Below, one piece after another: positions 7,954 to 16,313 of a stretch of DNA of 64,000 bases. Numbering within the stretch: the stretch's first letter is position 1; every line of letters starts with the position of its first letter. The notes below the pieces were generated by a model. That model ran no database searches. It was not told the origin of the DNA and saw nothing but the letters and a program-made list of their open reading frames with translations. The stretch spans positions 248,001 through 312,000 of the forward strand of contig NZ_JBHRTF010000003.1 of the NCBI RefSeq assembly GCF_042646205.1, given 5' to 3'. Source of the stretch: Cellvibrio fontiphilus_A (GTDB lineage Bacteria > Pseudomonadota > Gammaproteobacteria > Pseudomonadales > Cellvibrionaceae). The position numbers and the translations under genes were made by a program.

Positions 7954-9600
7954 ATGCGACTAATCAACCTCATTCCCGGGCGTAGCCTGGCGTTTGTCCT
8001 TTCGTGTTCATGCCTTTTGTGGAGTGCATCCCTCGCCGCCGCGCCCAGTGCGACCGAGGTAAAGGCCACCATGAAACTGGCTAGCCAATTCATGCTGGAT
8101 AAAGTCAGTTATCGCGGTGCGTTTGTGTGGTCTTATTTGCCCGACTTTTCACGCCAGTGGGGTGAATTAGAGGCGCGCCGTTCAATGATCTGGATGCAGC
8201 CTCCCGGCACCGCCACTGTCGGCCATTTATTGCTTGATGCCTATAACGCGACAGGCGACGAATACTATTACTCCGCCGCAGAGCGTGTTGCCGGTGCGAT
8301 TATTTATGCACAGCATCCCAGTGGTGGTTGGAATTATCTGGCTGATTTTGCGGGCGAAGCGGCGCTTAAAGAGTGGTACGCGACCATTGGTAAACATGCC
8401 TGGCGCCTTGAAGAATTCCAGCACTATTACGGCAACGCTACCTTTGATGATGCCGGTACGGCAGAGGCTGCGAAATTTTTATTGCGGTTGTACACAGCAA
8501 AACTCGACCCCAAGTACCGCTCGCCACTGGATAAGGCCATAGATTTCGTCCTTAAAAGCCAGTATCCCATCGGTGGATGGCCACAGCGTTTTCCGCTAAT
8601 GTATGACCACCCCGGCAAAAACCAGCCGGACTACACCAGTTTTATTACCTTCAATGATGATGTGGCAGCAGAAAATATCGATTTCCTGCTGATGTGTTAT
8701 CAAGTATTGGGTGATGCGCGGGTACGTGAGCCGGTTATTCGGGCGATGAATGCGTTTATCGTTACCCAGATGGGAGCGCCCCAACCAGGCTGGGCGCTGC
8801 AATATACCCCCGAGCTACAGCCGGCTGGCGCCCGTTCCTATGAGCCTAAATCCCTGCATGTACCTACAACTGCGGACAATATTCGCATGCTAATCCAGTT
8901 TTACCGCATGACCGGTGAAACCAAATTTCTGGCGCGTATTCCCGAGGCTATCGACTGGCTGGAAAGTTTGGCGCTGCCGAATAAGCCTGAGTACGAGGGG
9001 CGCAGCCACCCATCATTTATTGAGCTGGGCACCAACCGCGCCTTATTTACCCATAGGCGCGGTTCGAACATTGGTAATGGTGAGTATTACGTTGATTACC
9101 AAGCCAAACATATGCTGGCGCACTACAAATCAGCCACGCGGGTAGATATCCCAAATTTGCGTCGCGCCTATGAGCAAGCGCTCACCTTAAGCCCCGAGCA
9201 AGCCGTGGTTGGGTCGCCCTTATACGCTATGGGCGAAATCCGTCTACCTGCATTTTTTACTCTGGGCAAGGTAAGTGTATCTGACCTGAATTTTCGCGCG
9301 CAGAAGCCTGAAAAAGCGGCTGATGTTGGCGTGCAGGCTGATGTCTTGATCAATAGTTTAAACCCGCAAGGGTATTGGCCAACGCCGCTTTATTACACCA
9401 CAAATCCTTACCGTGGCCCGGTTCCCGGCGAGAAGAAGCCAGCGCAATCAACAGAAACTTTTGCCGCAACCATGGTAGGTGATGAGTGGGATACCTCTCC
9501 TTATCCGGTTGATAATCCAGTGATGGGTATTTCAACGGCTGCGTTCGTCAAAAACATGGGTGTGTTAATCCAGTATTTGCAGCAGCAAGCATCGCAATAA
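7954..9600 (+). CDS. secreted pectate lyase-like protein (PL10-like)
   Basis: Probable exported polysaccharide lyase acting on pectin. The 548-residue protein has a signal peptide (about 1-29, cleavage after SASLAAA). The mature part is alpha-helical with repeated W/Y-rich helical hairpins (GGWNYLADF, IGGWPQRFPLMYDH) and the segments FITFNDDVAAEN and RSYEPKSLHVP, which resemble the GGWPQ, FNDD and RAYE-P-S segments of family PL10 pectate lyases such as those of Cellvibrio. No carbohydrate-binding module or Ser linker is seen, unlike many Cellvibrio enzymes. The region from about residue 380 on is less familiar, and the family assignment is from recalled motifs only. It is a single gene with a terminator after it. 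Confidence 0.7.
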   Translation: MRLINLIPGRSLAFVLSCSCLLWSASLAAAPSATEVKATMKLASQFMLDKVSYRGAFVWSYLPDFSRQWGELEARRSMIWMQPPGTATVGHLLLDAYNATGDEYYYSAAERVAGAIIYAQHPSGGWNYLADFAGEAALKEWYATIGKHAWRLEEFQHYYGNATFDDAGTAEAAKFLLRLYTAKLDPKYRSPLDKAIDFVLKSQYPIGGWPQRFPLMYDHPGKNQPDYTSFITFNDDVAAENIDFLLMCYQVLGDARVREPVIRAMNAFIVTQMGAPQPGWALQYTPELQPAGARSYEPKSLHVPTTADNIRMLIQFYRMTGETKFLARIPEAIDWLESLALPNKPEYEGRSHPSFIELGTNRALFTHRRGSNIGNGEYYVDYQAKHMLAHYKSATRVDIPNLRRAYEQALTLSPEQAVVGSPLYAMGEIRLPAFFTLGKVSVSDLNFRAQKPEKAADVGVQADVLINSLNPQGYWPTPLYYTTNPYRGPVPGEKKPAQSTETFAATMVGDEWDTSPYPVDNPVMGISTAAFVKNMGVLIQYLQQQASQ

Positions 9601-9620
9601 TCCCCAGATCACCAGATCGA

Positions 9621-9652
9621 ATCCGCCCAATTTGGGCGGATCGCTTTATTTT
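9621..9652 (+). terminator. intrinsic terminator after the pectate lyase-like gene
   Basis: ATCCGCCCAA (9621-9630) and TTGGGCGGAT (9632-9641) form a perfect inverted repeat with a minimal loop, followed by CGC and a T-rich stretch to 9652. Confidence 0.75.
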
Positions 9653-9780
9653 TCACAAAAAATGTGGACAATTGCGCGCCATTTCGCAGTTTTATGGCGC
9701 CTGTCGCTTTGATCCTGCACTCGAGAAGAGATTATTTCCATCCGGCGGGCATGCCCGTTCAGTAACAGGGTTGAATTCTA

Positions 9781-11700
9781 TTGAATACTTCTGAGCAAGC
9801 AGCAGTCTGGTCCTCGCGTAACTCCGCTGAACTTTACGGTATAGATGAGTGGAGCAACGGTTATTTTGGTGTGTCGCCCCAGGGTGAGGTGGTGGTACGT
9901 GCACCTACCAGTGAGGGTGAAGCCAGTGTATCGCTGATGGAAATTGTGGACGGCTTGCAACAGCGCGGTTTACAAATGCCGGTGCTGCTGCGAGTGGAGA
10001 ATATCCTCGATTCCCGTATCAGCATCCTCAACGATTCCTTTGCCCAAGCGATAGAAACGAGTGGCTATCAAGGCCAATATCGCGGCGCCTTTCCCATTAA
10101 GGTCAACCAACAGAGCCATGTGATTGCTGAAATTGCGCGCTTTGGCGAGCGTTACAACCACGGTTTGGAAGCGGGCAGTAAAGCTGAACTCATGATCGCT
10201 CTGGCGACCCTGACCAATCGCGATAGCCTGATTATTTGCAACGGCTACAAGGACGCGGAATTTATTTCACTCGGCCTGCAAGCGCGCAAACTCGGCTTTA
10301 AATGTTTTTTTGTATTGGAAACCCTGAGCGAATTGCAGTCAGTGATTGAATGCAGCCGCGCCTTAGACGTTGAACCCTTAATCGGTGTGCGTTTAAAACT
10401 TTCTACCAAAGTTGAAGGTCACTGGAGCGAGGACAGCGGTGATCGCAGCTTGTTTGGTTTGAACACCAACGAATTAGTGAGTGTGATCGACACACTGCGC
10501 GATGCCAATCTGTTGCATTGCTTCCAGTTATTGCATTTCCATTTGGGTTCACAAATTCCCAATATCCGCAGTATACGCGCGGGTGTATTGGAAGCCTGTC
10601 GCTACTACATCGAATTAGTGGGCGAGGGTGCGCCGCTTGGCTATTTGGATTTGGGCGGCGGCCTCGCGATTGATTACGACGGCACCTGCAGCACCAATGG
10701 ACACAGCCGCAATTATTCCGTGCAGGAATATTGCATCGATGTGGTGGAGGCCATTCAGGAAAGTTTGGATCAGCACCAGATCCCGCATCCAACTATCGTC
10801 ACTGAGTCGGGTCGTGCAACTGTTGCCCACACCTCGGTGCTTTTATTTAATATTTTGGATGTGACCCATTTTGAACCTACCGCTATGCCCGAGTCGCTCC
10901 CGGTGGGTTGCCATGAAATGATTGCCAACCTTTGGCACACGCTATCTGTTATTCGCGTTGCCAACTTGCAAGAGTCCTACAACGACGTGATCTACTATCG
11001 CGATAAAATTCGCGATTTATTTCACTCAGGCGATATCAGTTTGCGTCACCGCGTGCTGGGCGAAAATATTTACCTCGCGGCACTGCAAAAAATTGCAGCT
11101 CTACTGCCGCAGATGAAACGTATCCCTGCCGAATTGGAAAGTTTGCCGCAGCTGCTAGCCGATATTTATTACGGCAATTTCAGTGTATTTCAATCGCTGC
11201 CAGACTCCTGGGCGATTGGACAAATATTTCCAGTCATGCCGATTCATCGCTTGAATGAAGAACCCACCCGTCAGGCAATTATTGCTGACCTCACCTGCGA
11301 CTGCGATGGCAAACTGCAAAAGTTTGCAACGTCTGAGGGTGAGTCTTCCACCTTACCCCTGCATGCAATAAATTCCGGTGAGGAATATTATCTGGGTGTT
11401 TTTTTGGTAGGTGCCTATCAGGAAACCCTGGGTGATTTACATAATTTGTTTGGTGATACCAACGTGGCCAGTGTGCGCATTAATGCCGATAAGAGTATTG
11501 ATTTTGTGCATGAATTACACGGCGATAGTATTGCTGACGTACTGAGTTATGTGGAATACAAGCCCAATTCACTTTACGAACAATTTCGCAAAACTGCTGA
11601 ACAGGCGGTGCGCGATGGCGTCATCAGCATCGCAGATCGTCAGCAAATGTTGGCGGCCTACAGTGAAAGCTTGCGCGGTTATACCTATTTCGAGAAATAA
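9781..11700 (+). CDS. speA: biosynthetic arginine decarboxylase
   Basis: Pyridoxal-phosphate arginine decarboxylase, making agmatine for polyamine synthesis. The 639 residues match the SpeA family length. Visible motifs: PLP lysine Lys107 in RGAFPIKVNQQ, GLEAGSKAELMIAL, LLHFHLGSQI, YLDLGGGLAIDYDG, TESGRATVAH, and the C-terminal catalytic Cys506 in LTCDCDGK. The start is TTG at 9781, preceded by an AGGG element (about 9767-9770); no good ATG is available. It is followed after 69 bp by the two carboxy(nor)spermidine genes, and its next enzymes (AguA, AguB) are encoded at 43299-45242. The product is therefore most likely used for putrescine and spermidine. Confidence 0.96.
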   Translation: MNTSEQAAVWSSRNSAELYGIDEWSNGYFGVSPQGEVVVRAPTSEGEASVSLMEIVDGLQQRGLQMPVLLRVENILDSRISILNDSFAQAIETSGYQGQYRGAFPIKVNQQSHVIAEIARFGERYNHGLEAGSKAELMIALATLTNRDSLIICNGYKDAEFISLGLQARKLGFKCFFVLETLSELQSVIECSRALDVEPLIGVRLKLSTKVEGHWSEDSGDRSLFGLNTNELVSVIDTLRDANLLHCFQLLHFHLGSQIPNIRSIRAGVLEACRYYIELVGEGAPLGYLDLGGGLAIDYDGTCSTNGHSRNYSVQEYCIDVVEAIQESLDQHQIPHPTIVTESGRATVAHTSVLLFNILDVTHFEPTAMPESLPVGCHEMIANLWHTLSVIRVANLQESYNDVIYYRDKIRDLFHSGDISLRHRVLGENIYLAALQKIAALLPQMKRIPAELESLPQLLADIYYGNFSVFQSLPDSWAIGQIFPVMPIHRLNEEPTRQAIIADLTCDCDGKLQKFATSEGESSTLPLHAINSGEEYYLGVFLVGAYQETLGDLHNLFGDTNVASVRINADKSIDFVHELHGDSIADVLSYVEYKPNSLYEQFRKTAEQAVRDGVISIADRQQMLAAYSESLRGYTYFEK

Positions 11701-11769
11701 TTTTTTACGACTCCTCATGTCTGCCGTGCGCGGCGGTTATGTCATTTTTTATTTTACGGGAGGCCTCAA

Positions 11770-12969
11770 ATGGCAAAAGTATTAATCATTGGTGCAGGCG
11801 GGGTAAGCGGTGTAGTGGTGCATAAATGTGCCCAATTACCGGAAGTATTTTCCGAGATTGTGTTGGCTAGCCGTACTGAAGCCAAATGCAAAGCCATCGC
11901 GGCACAATTAAATCGCCCGATCAAAACCGCGCAGGTGGATGCTGATAATGTGCCAGAATTGGTTGCGCTGATTAATGCTGAAAAGCCGGATCTGGTGATT
12001 AACGTGGCCTTGCCATACCAGGATCTCACCATTATGGATGCCTGCCTGGAAACCGGTGTGGACTATTTGGATACCGCTAACTACGAGCCGCTGGACACCG
12101 CCAAATTTGAATATTCCTGGCAGTGGGCCTATCAGGATAAATTTAAAAATGCTGGCCTGACCGCACTGCTTGGCTCAGGTTTTGACCCGGGCGTGACCAA
12201 CGTATACACCGCTTATTTGAAGAAACATTATTTTGATGAAATCCACTATCTGGATATTATCGATTGCAATGCGGGTGATCACGGTCTGCCATTTGCGACC
12301 AACTTTAATCCGGAAATTAATATCCGCGAAGTGACCGCTAATGGTCGCTATTGGGAAAATGGCCAGTGGGTGGAAACTCCACCTTTGTCGGTAAACCAGG
12401 TGTTTGATTTCCCGGCGGAAATCGGCCCCAAAAAAATCTACATGATGTACCACGAAGAACTGGAGTCACTGGTAAAACATTTCCCGGAAATAAAACGCGC
12501 ACGTTTCTGGATGACTTTTTCAGACAACTATCTCAAACATTTGGAAGTACTGGGCAACGTGGGTATGACCGGTATTGAACCAGTCATGTTTGAAGGCCGC
12601 GAAATAGTGCCGCTGCAATTTTTGAAAGCACTGCTGCCAGACCCTGCCAGCCTTGGCCCGCTCACCAAAGGTAAAACCTGCATTGGTTGTTTTGCCCAAG
12701 GCGTAAAAGATGGCAAACCTGTCGCTATGTTTGTGTACAACGTTTGCGATCATCAGGAGTGCTATCGCGAGGTGAAATCCCAGGCGATTTCCTACACCAC
12801 CGGTGTGCCTGCCATGATCGGCGCAAAAATGATTCTGGAAGGTAAGTGGAAAAAACCGGGTGTATGGAATATGGAGCAATATGATCCTGATCCGTTTATG
12901 GAAGACCTGAATAAATACGGTTTGCCTTGGCAAGTAGTGGAAGTCGATCCAAGTGCGATTAACGGTTAA
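11770..12969 (+). CDS. carboxynorspermidine synthase (saccharopine dehydrogenase family)
   Basis: NADPH-dependent reductive condensation of aspartate semialdehyde with putrescine or diaminopropane, giving carboxyspermidine or carboxynorspermidine. The 399-residue protein has an N-terminal Rossmann fold (VLIIGAGGVSGVVVHKCAQ), then VLASRTEAKCKAIA, LPYQDLTIMDACLETGVDYLD and GSGFDPGVTNVY, all typical of the saccharopine-dehydrogenase-like carboxynorspermidine enzymes rather than lysine-pathway ones. A GGGAGG Shine-Dalgarno sequence (11758-11763) precedes ATG 11770. It lies 5 bp upstream of the decarboxylase gene and 69 bp after speA. That neighbourhood is strong independent support for the polyamine role over lysine metabolism. 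Confidence 0.93.
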   Translation: MAKVLIIGAGGVSGVVVHKCAQLPEVFSEIVLASRTEAKCKAIAAQLNRPIKTAQVDADNVPELVALINAEKPDLVINVALPYQDLTIMDACLETGVDYLDTANYEPLDTAKFEYSWQWAYQDKFKNAGLTALLGSGFDPGVTNVYTAYLKKHYFDEIHYLDIIDCNAGDHGLPFATNFNPEINIREVTANGRYWENGQWVETPPLSVNQVFDFPAEIGPKKIYMMYHEELESLVKHFPEIKRARFWMTFSDNYLKHLEVLGNVGMTGIEPVMFEGREIVPLQFLKALLPDPASLGPLTKGKTCIGCFAQGVKDGKPVAMFVYNVCDHQECYREVKSQAISYTTGVPAMIGAKMILEGKWKKPGVWNMEQYDPDPFMEDLNKYGLPWQVVEVDPSAING

Positions 12970-12974
12970 TACAC

Positions 12975-14162
12975 ATGCAAAAGCGCGAATACTTTACCCA
13001 CTTTAATCCAGCCCGCGTCCCATCGCCTTGTTTTGTTATCGATAAGGCGGCAGTGGAGGACAATTTAAAAATTCTCCATCGCGTACAGCGTGAAAGTGGG
13101 GCCAAGGTACTGGCGGCACTCAAGGCGTTTTCCTGTTGGGAATTGGCGCCTTTGTATCGCGACTATTTAAGTGGAACCTGCGCGAGTGGCTTGCACGAAG
13201 CGCGCTTGGGGCGTGAAGCATACGGCGGTGAGGTGCATTGTTATTCGGCCGCCTATAAAGAGGCCGATTTAATAGAAATTTTAAAAGTTGCCGACCATGT
13301 TTTGTTCAATTCGTTTTCGCAGTGGGCGCGGTTTAAATCCGTTGCTTTGCGCGCGCAGCAAGAGCGCCCCGAATTGCAGTTTGGTATTCGTATTAATCCC
13401 GAGCATTCCGAAGGTGAAGTAGCGCTTTACGACCCCTGTGCGCCCTGTTCACGCATGGGTGTTCCTATTGCGCAATTTGAGCAGGCACTGCGTGAAGATC
13501 CATTGCTGTTAGAAGGAATTAGCGGTTTACATTTTCACACGCTGTGCCAGCAGGATTTACCACCACTTGCGCGCACACTTGCAGCGGTAGAGGAAAAGTT
13601 TGGCCAGTATTTTCCGCAATTAACATGGATTAATTTCGGCGGCGGGCATCACATTAGCCGTGAGGATTATCAGGTTGATGAATTAATTGCGCTGATTCGA
13701 TCTTTTATGTCACGTCATCAATTACAGGTTTATCTTGAGCCCGGCGAAGCGGTGGCGATTCGCAGTGGTGTGCTGGTTGCCGAAGTTCTCGATATCACCT
13801 GGAATACCATGGCCCAAGCGATATTGGATACCTCCGCAACCTGCCATATGCCCGACGTGTTGGAAATGCCTTACCGCGCGGATATTTTGGGTGCCGGCAT
13901 GCCCAACGAATTTGCGCACACTTACCGCTTGGGTGGTATGACCTGTTTAGCAGGCGATGTGATTGGCGATTACTCTTTTGCCCAGCCCTTGCAGATTGGC
14001 CAGCGCTTGATGTTTGATGACATGGCGCATTACACCATGGTGAAAACTACCACCTTCAATGGCATTAATTTACCTGCCATAGCACTGTGGGATTCGCGCA
14101 CCAATGAACTGCAAGTGGTGCGCGAATTTGGCTATGACGATTTCAAACAGCGCTTGTCCTGA
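12975..14162 (+). CDS. nspC: carboxynorspermidine/carboxyspermidine decarboxylase
   Basis: PLP-dependent decarboxylase of the alanine-racemase-fold type; it converts carboxyspermidine (or carboxynorspermidine) to spermidine (or norspermidine). In the 395 residues: PLP lysine in VLAALKAFSCWE (about residue 46), CASGLHEARLG, GISGLHFHTLCQ, WINFGGGHHI, the PLP phosphate-binding LEPGEAVAIRSG, and the C-terminal CLAGDVIGDYSF. The length is usual for NspC. It starts 5 bp after the synthase gene, so the two form a tight pair. With putrescine supplied locally by SpeA/AguA/AguB, spermidine is the more likely product. Confidence 0.94.
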   Translation: MQKREYFTHFNPARVPSPCFVIDKAAVEDNLKILHRVQRESGAKVLAALKAFSCWELAPLYRDYLSGTCASGLHEARLGREAYGGEVHCYSAAYKEADLIEILKVADHVLFNSFSQWARFKSVALRAQQERPELQFGIRINPEHSEGEVALYDPCAPCSRMGVPIAQFEQALREDPLLLEGISGLHFHTLCQQDLPPLARTLAAVEEKFGQYFPQLTWINFGGGHHISREDYQVDELIALIRSFMSRHQLQVYLEPGEAVAIRSGVLVAEVLDITWNTMAQAILDTSATCHMPDVLEMPYRADILGAGMPNEFAHTYRLGGMTCLAGDVIGDYSFAQPLQIGQRLMFDDMAHYTMVKTTTFNGINLPAIALWDSRTNELQVVREFGYDDFKQRLS

Positions 14163-14184
14163 TCAACTGGATATTTCGGCAACT

Positions 14185-14718
14185 ATGCAAACCATCGACG
14201 CACCTCAAACAAAAGCCTTCATTGGTTTGGTCAATCCCAAAAGCCCCGCCAATGTCGGCATGATTATGCGTGGTGCGGGTTGTTATGAAGCTAGCGGCGT
14301 TTTTTATACCGGTGAGCGTTTTGATCGCGCCCGCAAATTTTCCGCGGACACTAAAAATGCGGCGAGTAAAATCCCGTTAGTTCATCTCGAACATTTAACG
14401 GATGCTGTTGCCCAAGGCGCGGCCGCTGAAGCGGCGGTGTTAGTGGCTATTGAATTGATTGAAGGCGCAACACCGCTAATGGATTTTGTGCACCCGCAAA
14501 ATGCCTATTATATTTTTGGCCCGGAAGACGGATCGCTCAAAAAAGAGCTTATCGATCAGTGCCAGCACGTGGTTTATATACCTACTATTGGCTGCATGAA
14601 TCTCGCCGCAACCGTAAATGTGCTGTTGTATGATCGCATGGCAAAATCGGGTAGGGCGGTGATAGATCAGCGGCCGGTAGCCGCTAATCGCGATGTGAAT
14701 AATAAAATCAGGATTTAG
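14185..14718 (+). CDS. SPOUT-family (TrmH-like) RNA methyltransferase
   Basis: SAM-dependent RNA 2'-O-methyltransferase of the SpoU/TrmH family. The 177 residues show the three conserved blocks: LVNPKSPANVGMIMRGAG near the N-terminus (motif 1), YYIFGPEDGSL (motif 2) and IPTIGCMNLAATVNVLLYDR (motif 3, which forms the SAM-binding knot). ATG 14185 is chosen because the upstream in-frame extension to 14104 lies inside nspC and is unlike the family. It starts 22 bp after nspC. Its 3' end overlaps the converging lipoprotein gene by 11 bp. The target nucleotide cannot be told from sequence. Confidence 0.88.
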   Translation: MQTIDAPQTKAFIGLVNPKSPANVGMIMRGAGCYEASGVFYTGERFDRARKFSADTKNAASKIPLVHLEHLTDAVAQGAAAEAAVLVAIELIEGATPLMDFVHPQNAYYIFGPEDGSLKKELIDQCQHVVYIPTIGCMNLAATVNVLLYDRMAKSGRAVIDQRPVAANRDVNNKIRI

Positions 14719-15115
14719 CGTTAATAATTTCTTCGGTGATCAAATAATTTTCGTCGATTTCAGTGGGTATTTGTTGCTGGCCTTCCGGCTGAATGTTTTG
14801 ACATTTGCCTTGCGCCTCCGCCCAGTAGAGTGTGTTGCCCACCAGCGCAATGGAGCCAGAGACTATAGTGCTTGCAGTTGTTATTGCTGCTGACATCAGC
14901 GCTACACTGGTAAGCTCTGCTTTGCAGGAGTGGGTTATACAATCAACGCCTTCTAACAGATCCAGCTGCTCTGTGCTTAATTCGATTTTTTTCTTGGTGA
15001 CCATGCAGCTGGAATCAAATTGCTCCACTTTTTTGGGTGTCACCACGCAAGCGCCAAGTACAGCGGTGACCATTGTGAGCATCAGTAATTTTGATAAGCG
15101 TACAGTGTAGTGCAT
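14708..15115 (-). CDS. small predicted lipoprotein, unknown function
   Basis: A 135-residue exported lipoprotein. The ATG at 15115 is preceded by AAGGAA at a good distance, which decides against the longer frame from 15172. The signal peptide ends in the lipobox LGAC (Cys23). The mature part has a central hydrophobic, Ala/Ser/Thr-rich stretch (about 70-95) that could be a second membrane segment or a glycine-zipper-like helix, and several Cys residues (MVTKK..., DCITHSCK, GKCQN) that could form disulfides. I do not recognise the family. It lies 57 bp downstream of another lipoprotein gene on the same strand, probably one transcript. Its 3' end overlaps the converging methyltransferase gene by 11 bp. 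Confidence 0.75.
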   Translation of the reverse strand: MHYTVRLSKLLMLTMVTAVLGACVVTPKKVEQFDSSCMVTKKKIELSTEQLDLLEGVDCITHSCKAELTSVALMSAAITTASTIVSGSIALVGNTLYWAEAQGKCQNIQPEGQQQIPTEIDENYLITEEIINAKS

Positions 15116-15172
15116 AAATATTTCCTTATTTCCGCTTAAATGCTTCGCTTTGTGCAAGCGAAGCGCTTTCAT

Positions 15173-15760
15173 TTAATTTGCAGCAGGCAGAGCCTTATTC
15201 AGGTTTTCATTCACTGCTTCATCCACTTTTTTATCCAATGCTTCGCCCATGGCTTTGCCGGGTTCTTGTAGCAACTGTTGGGCTTCCTGGGCTTTGTTGT
15301 AAGCATTTTGCAATTCAGTCGGGAACACCGGTGTGATCGCTTCTTTGGCGCCTTCTATTTGCTCGGAAAAAATTTCCGGTTTGCCATCTTTAATTAACAT
15401 CACTGCCATTTGATTGGTTTGGGAGTTCCATACCAGGCCTGCCTTATCGGTCACGGCTTGCACTTGGGCAGGGGCATAACGTGATGCCACATAAAACAGT
15501 GCGCCTTCCTGTTGTATCTCCTGTGCGGTGCGCAGTAATTTCATGGTGGGTTCGTATTTATCACCCAGTATGGCTGTCATGCGATCTTTGATAATGGGTG
15601 CTTCAAAAAAATTCACTTCGTTGGGGTCAAAACCTACCAGTGGTTTGAGGAACGACCACATCAGCTTGCTTTGTAATTGATTGCCGATAAGCAATGAAGA
15701 AACACAGGCTGATAAGCTGAGGCTAATCAGTAACACAGCGATAACTCGGGAAATGCGCAT
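15173..15760 (-). CDS. predicted lipoprotein, unknown function
   Basis: A 195-residue exported lipoprotein with signal peptide and lipobox LSAC (Cys19). The mature part is hydrophilic. Residues about 40-130 look alpha/beta and contain FDPNEVNFFEAPIIKDRM. The C-terminal 60 residues are rich in Ala, Glu, Lys and Gln and probably form a coiled coil (AYNKAQEAQQLLQEPGKA, then EALDKKVDEAVNENL). No family is recognised. It is the upstream gene of a two-lipoprotein minus-strand unit. Its promoter must lie in the 288-bp divergent gap to the DUF2788 gene. Confidence 0.75.
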   Translation of the reverse strand: MRISRVIAVLLISLSLSACVSSLLIGNQLQSKLMWSFLKPLVGFDPNEVNFFEAPIIKDRMTAILGDKYEPTMKLLRTAQEIQQEGALFYVASRYAPAQVQAVTDKAGLVWNSQTNQMAVMLIKDGKPEIFSEQIEGAKEAITPVFPTELQNAYNKAQEAQQLLQEPGKAMGEALDKKVDEAVNENLNKALPAAN

Positions 15761-16048
15761 AAAATACCTGAAGAATAGGGTGTTGGCGGAAACGGTTTAC
15801 CAAGCAGCGCTTGGCAATAAGGGCGCTATTGTGCGCTGGCGGTTATTTTCGGGCAAGTCGCTGGTCTCTCCAACGTTTCAGGCGAGTGACAGCCCAAGGC
15901 TTCAAGCGAGAGTCAGCGGCGTTGGTTCTTTGTAAAAGCGGCAGGCTCGAAGGCTCGGCCAAGCCGCAGCACCGATGATTAACGCTAAACTTGATGTCGT
16001 CTTTTCGCTACAATGGCGGCCTGCAAATTTGACCCTAATGAGACGATT
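15761..16048. other. divergent intergenic region, lipoprotein unit / DUF2788 gene
   Basis: 288 bp with no convincing gene. It must hold divergent promoters. A TACAAT at 16009-16014 could be a -10 element for the plus-strand genes, but its -35 partner is poor. Nothing else structured was seen. Confidence 0.4.
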
Positions 16049-16246
16049 ATGACACTTGAACAACTGGAAACCTGGGGCATGTACCTCTGCGGTGGTGGCC
16101 TGATTGTGTTTATGTTTTTTATTGTGTGGGACTTGGCTAAAAAGTCCAACGCGGGCAAGTTCGGCACCTTTGTCCTTTTTGGTGTGCTGGGTTTTGCGAT
16201 TATGGTGTTTGTGATTAAAGAAATATTTGTGCACATACTTGGCTAG
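16049..16246 (+). CDS. DUF2788 small inner-membrane protein
   Basis: A 65-residue membrane protein. Two hydrophobic helices (about 10-30 and 40-62) flank the conserved cytoplasmic-type loop WDLAKKSNAGKFGTF, which is the hallmark of DUF2788 proteins in Pseudomonas and relatives. The ATG at 16049 is used; an upstream frame extension (from 16013) does not fit the family. It lies 67 bp upstream of the degenerate hybrid kinase on the same strand. The function is unknown. Confidence 0.85.
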   Translation: MTLEQLETWGMYLCGGGLIVFMFFIVWDLAKKSNAGKFGTFVLFGVLGFAIMVFVIKEIFVHILG

Positions 16247-16313
16247 CGTTTGCTGTACGGCGCTATTGCTCTTTTCACGCGGTTCACCTTTGGCTGATCA
16301 CACTGGATAAATT

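Noticed and set aside
11770..12969. Saccharopine dehydrogenase of lysine metabolism
   Set aside because: The neighbour nspC 5 bp downstream and speA upstream indicate carboxy(nor)spermidine synthesis.
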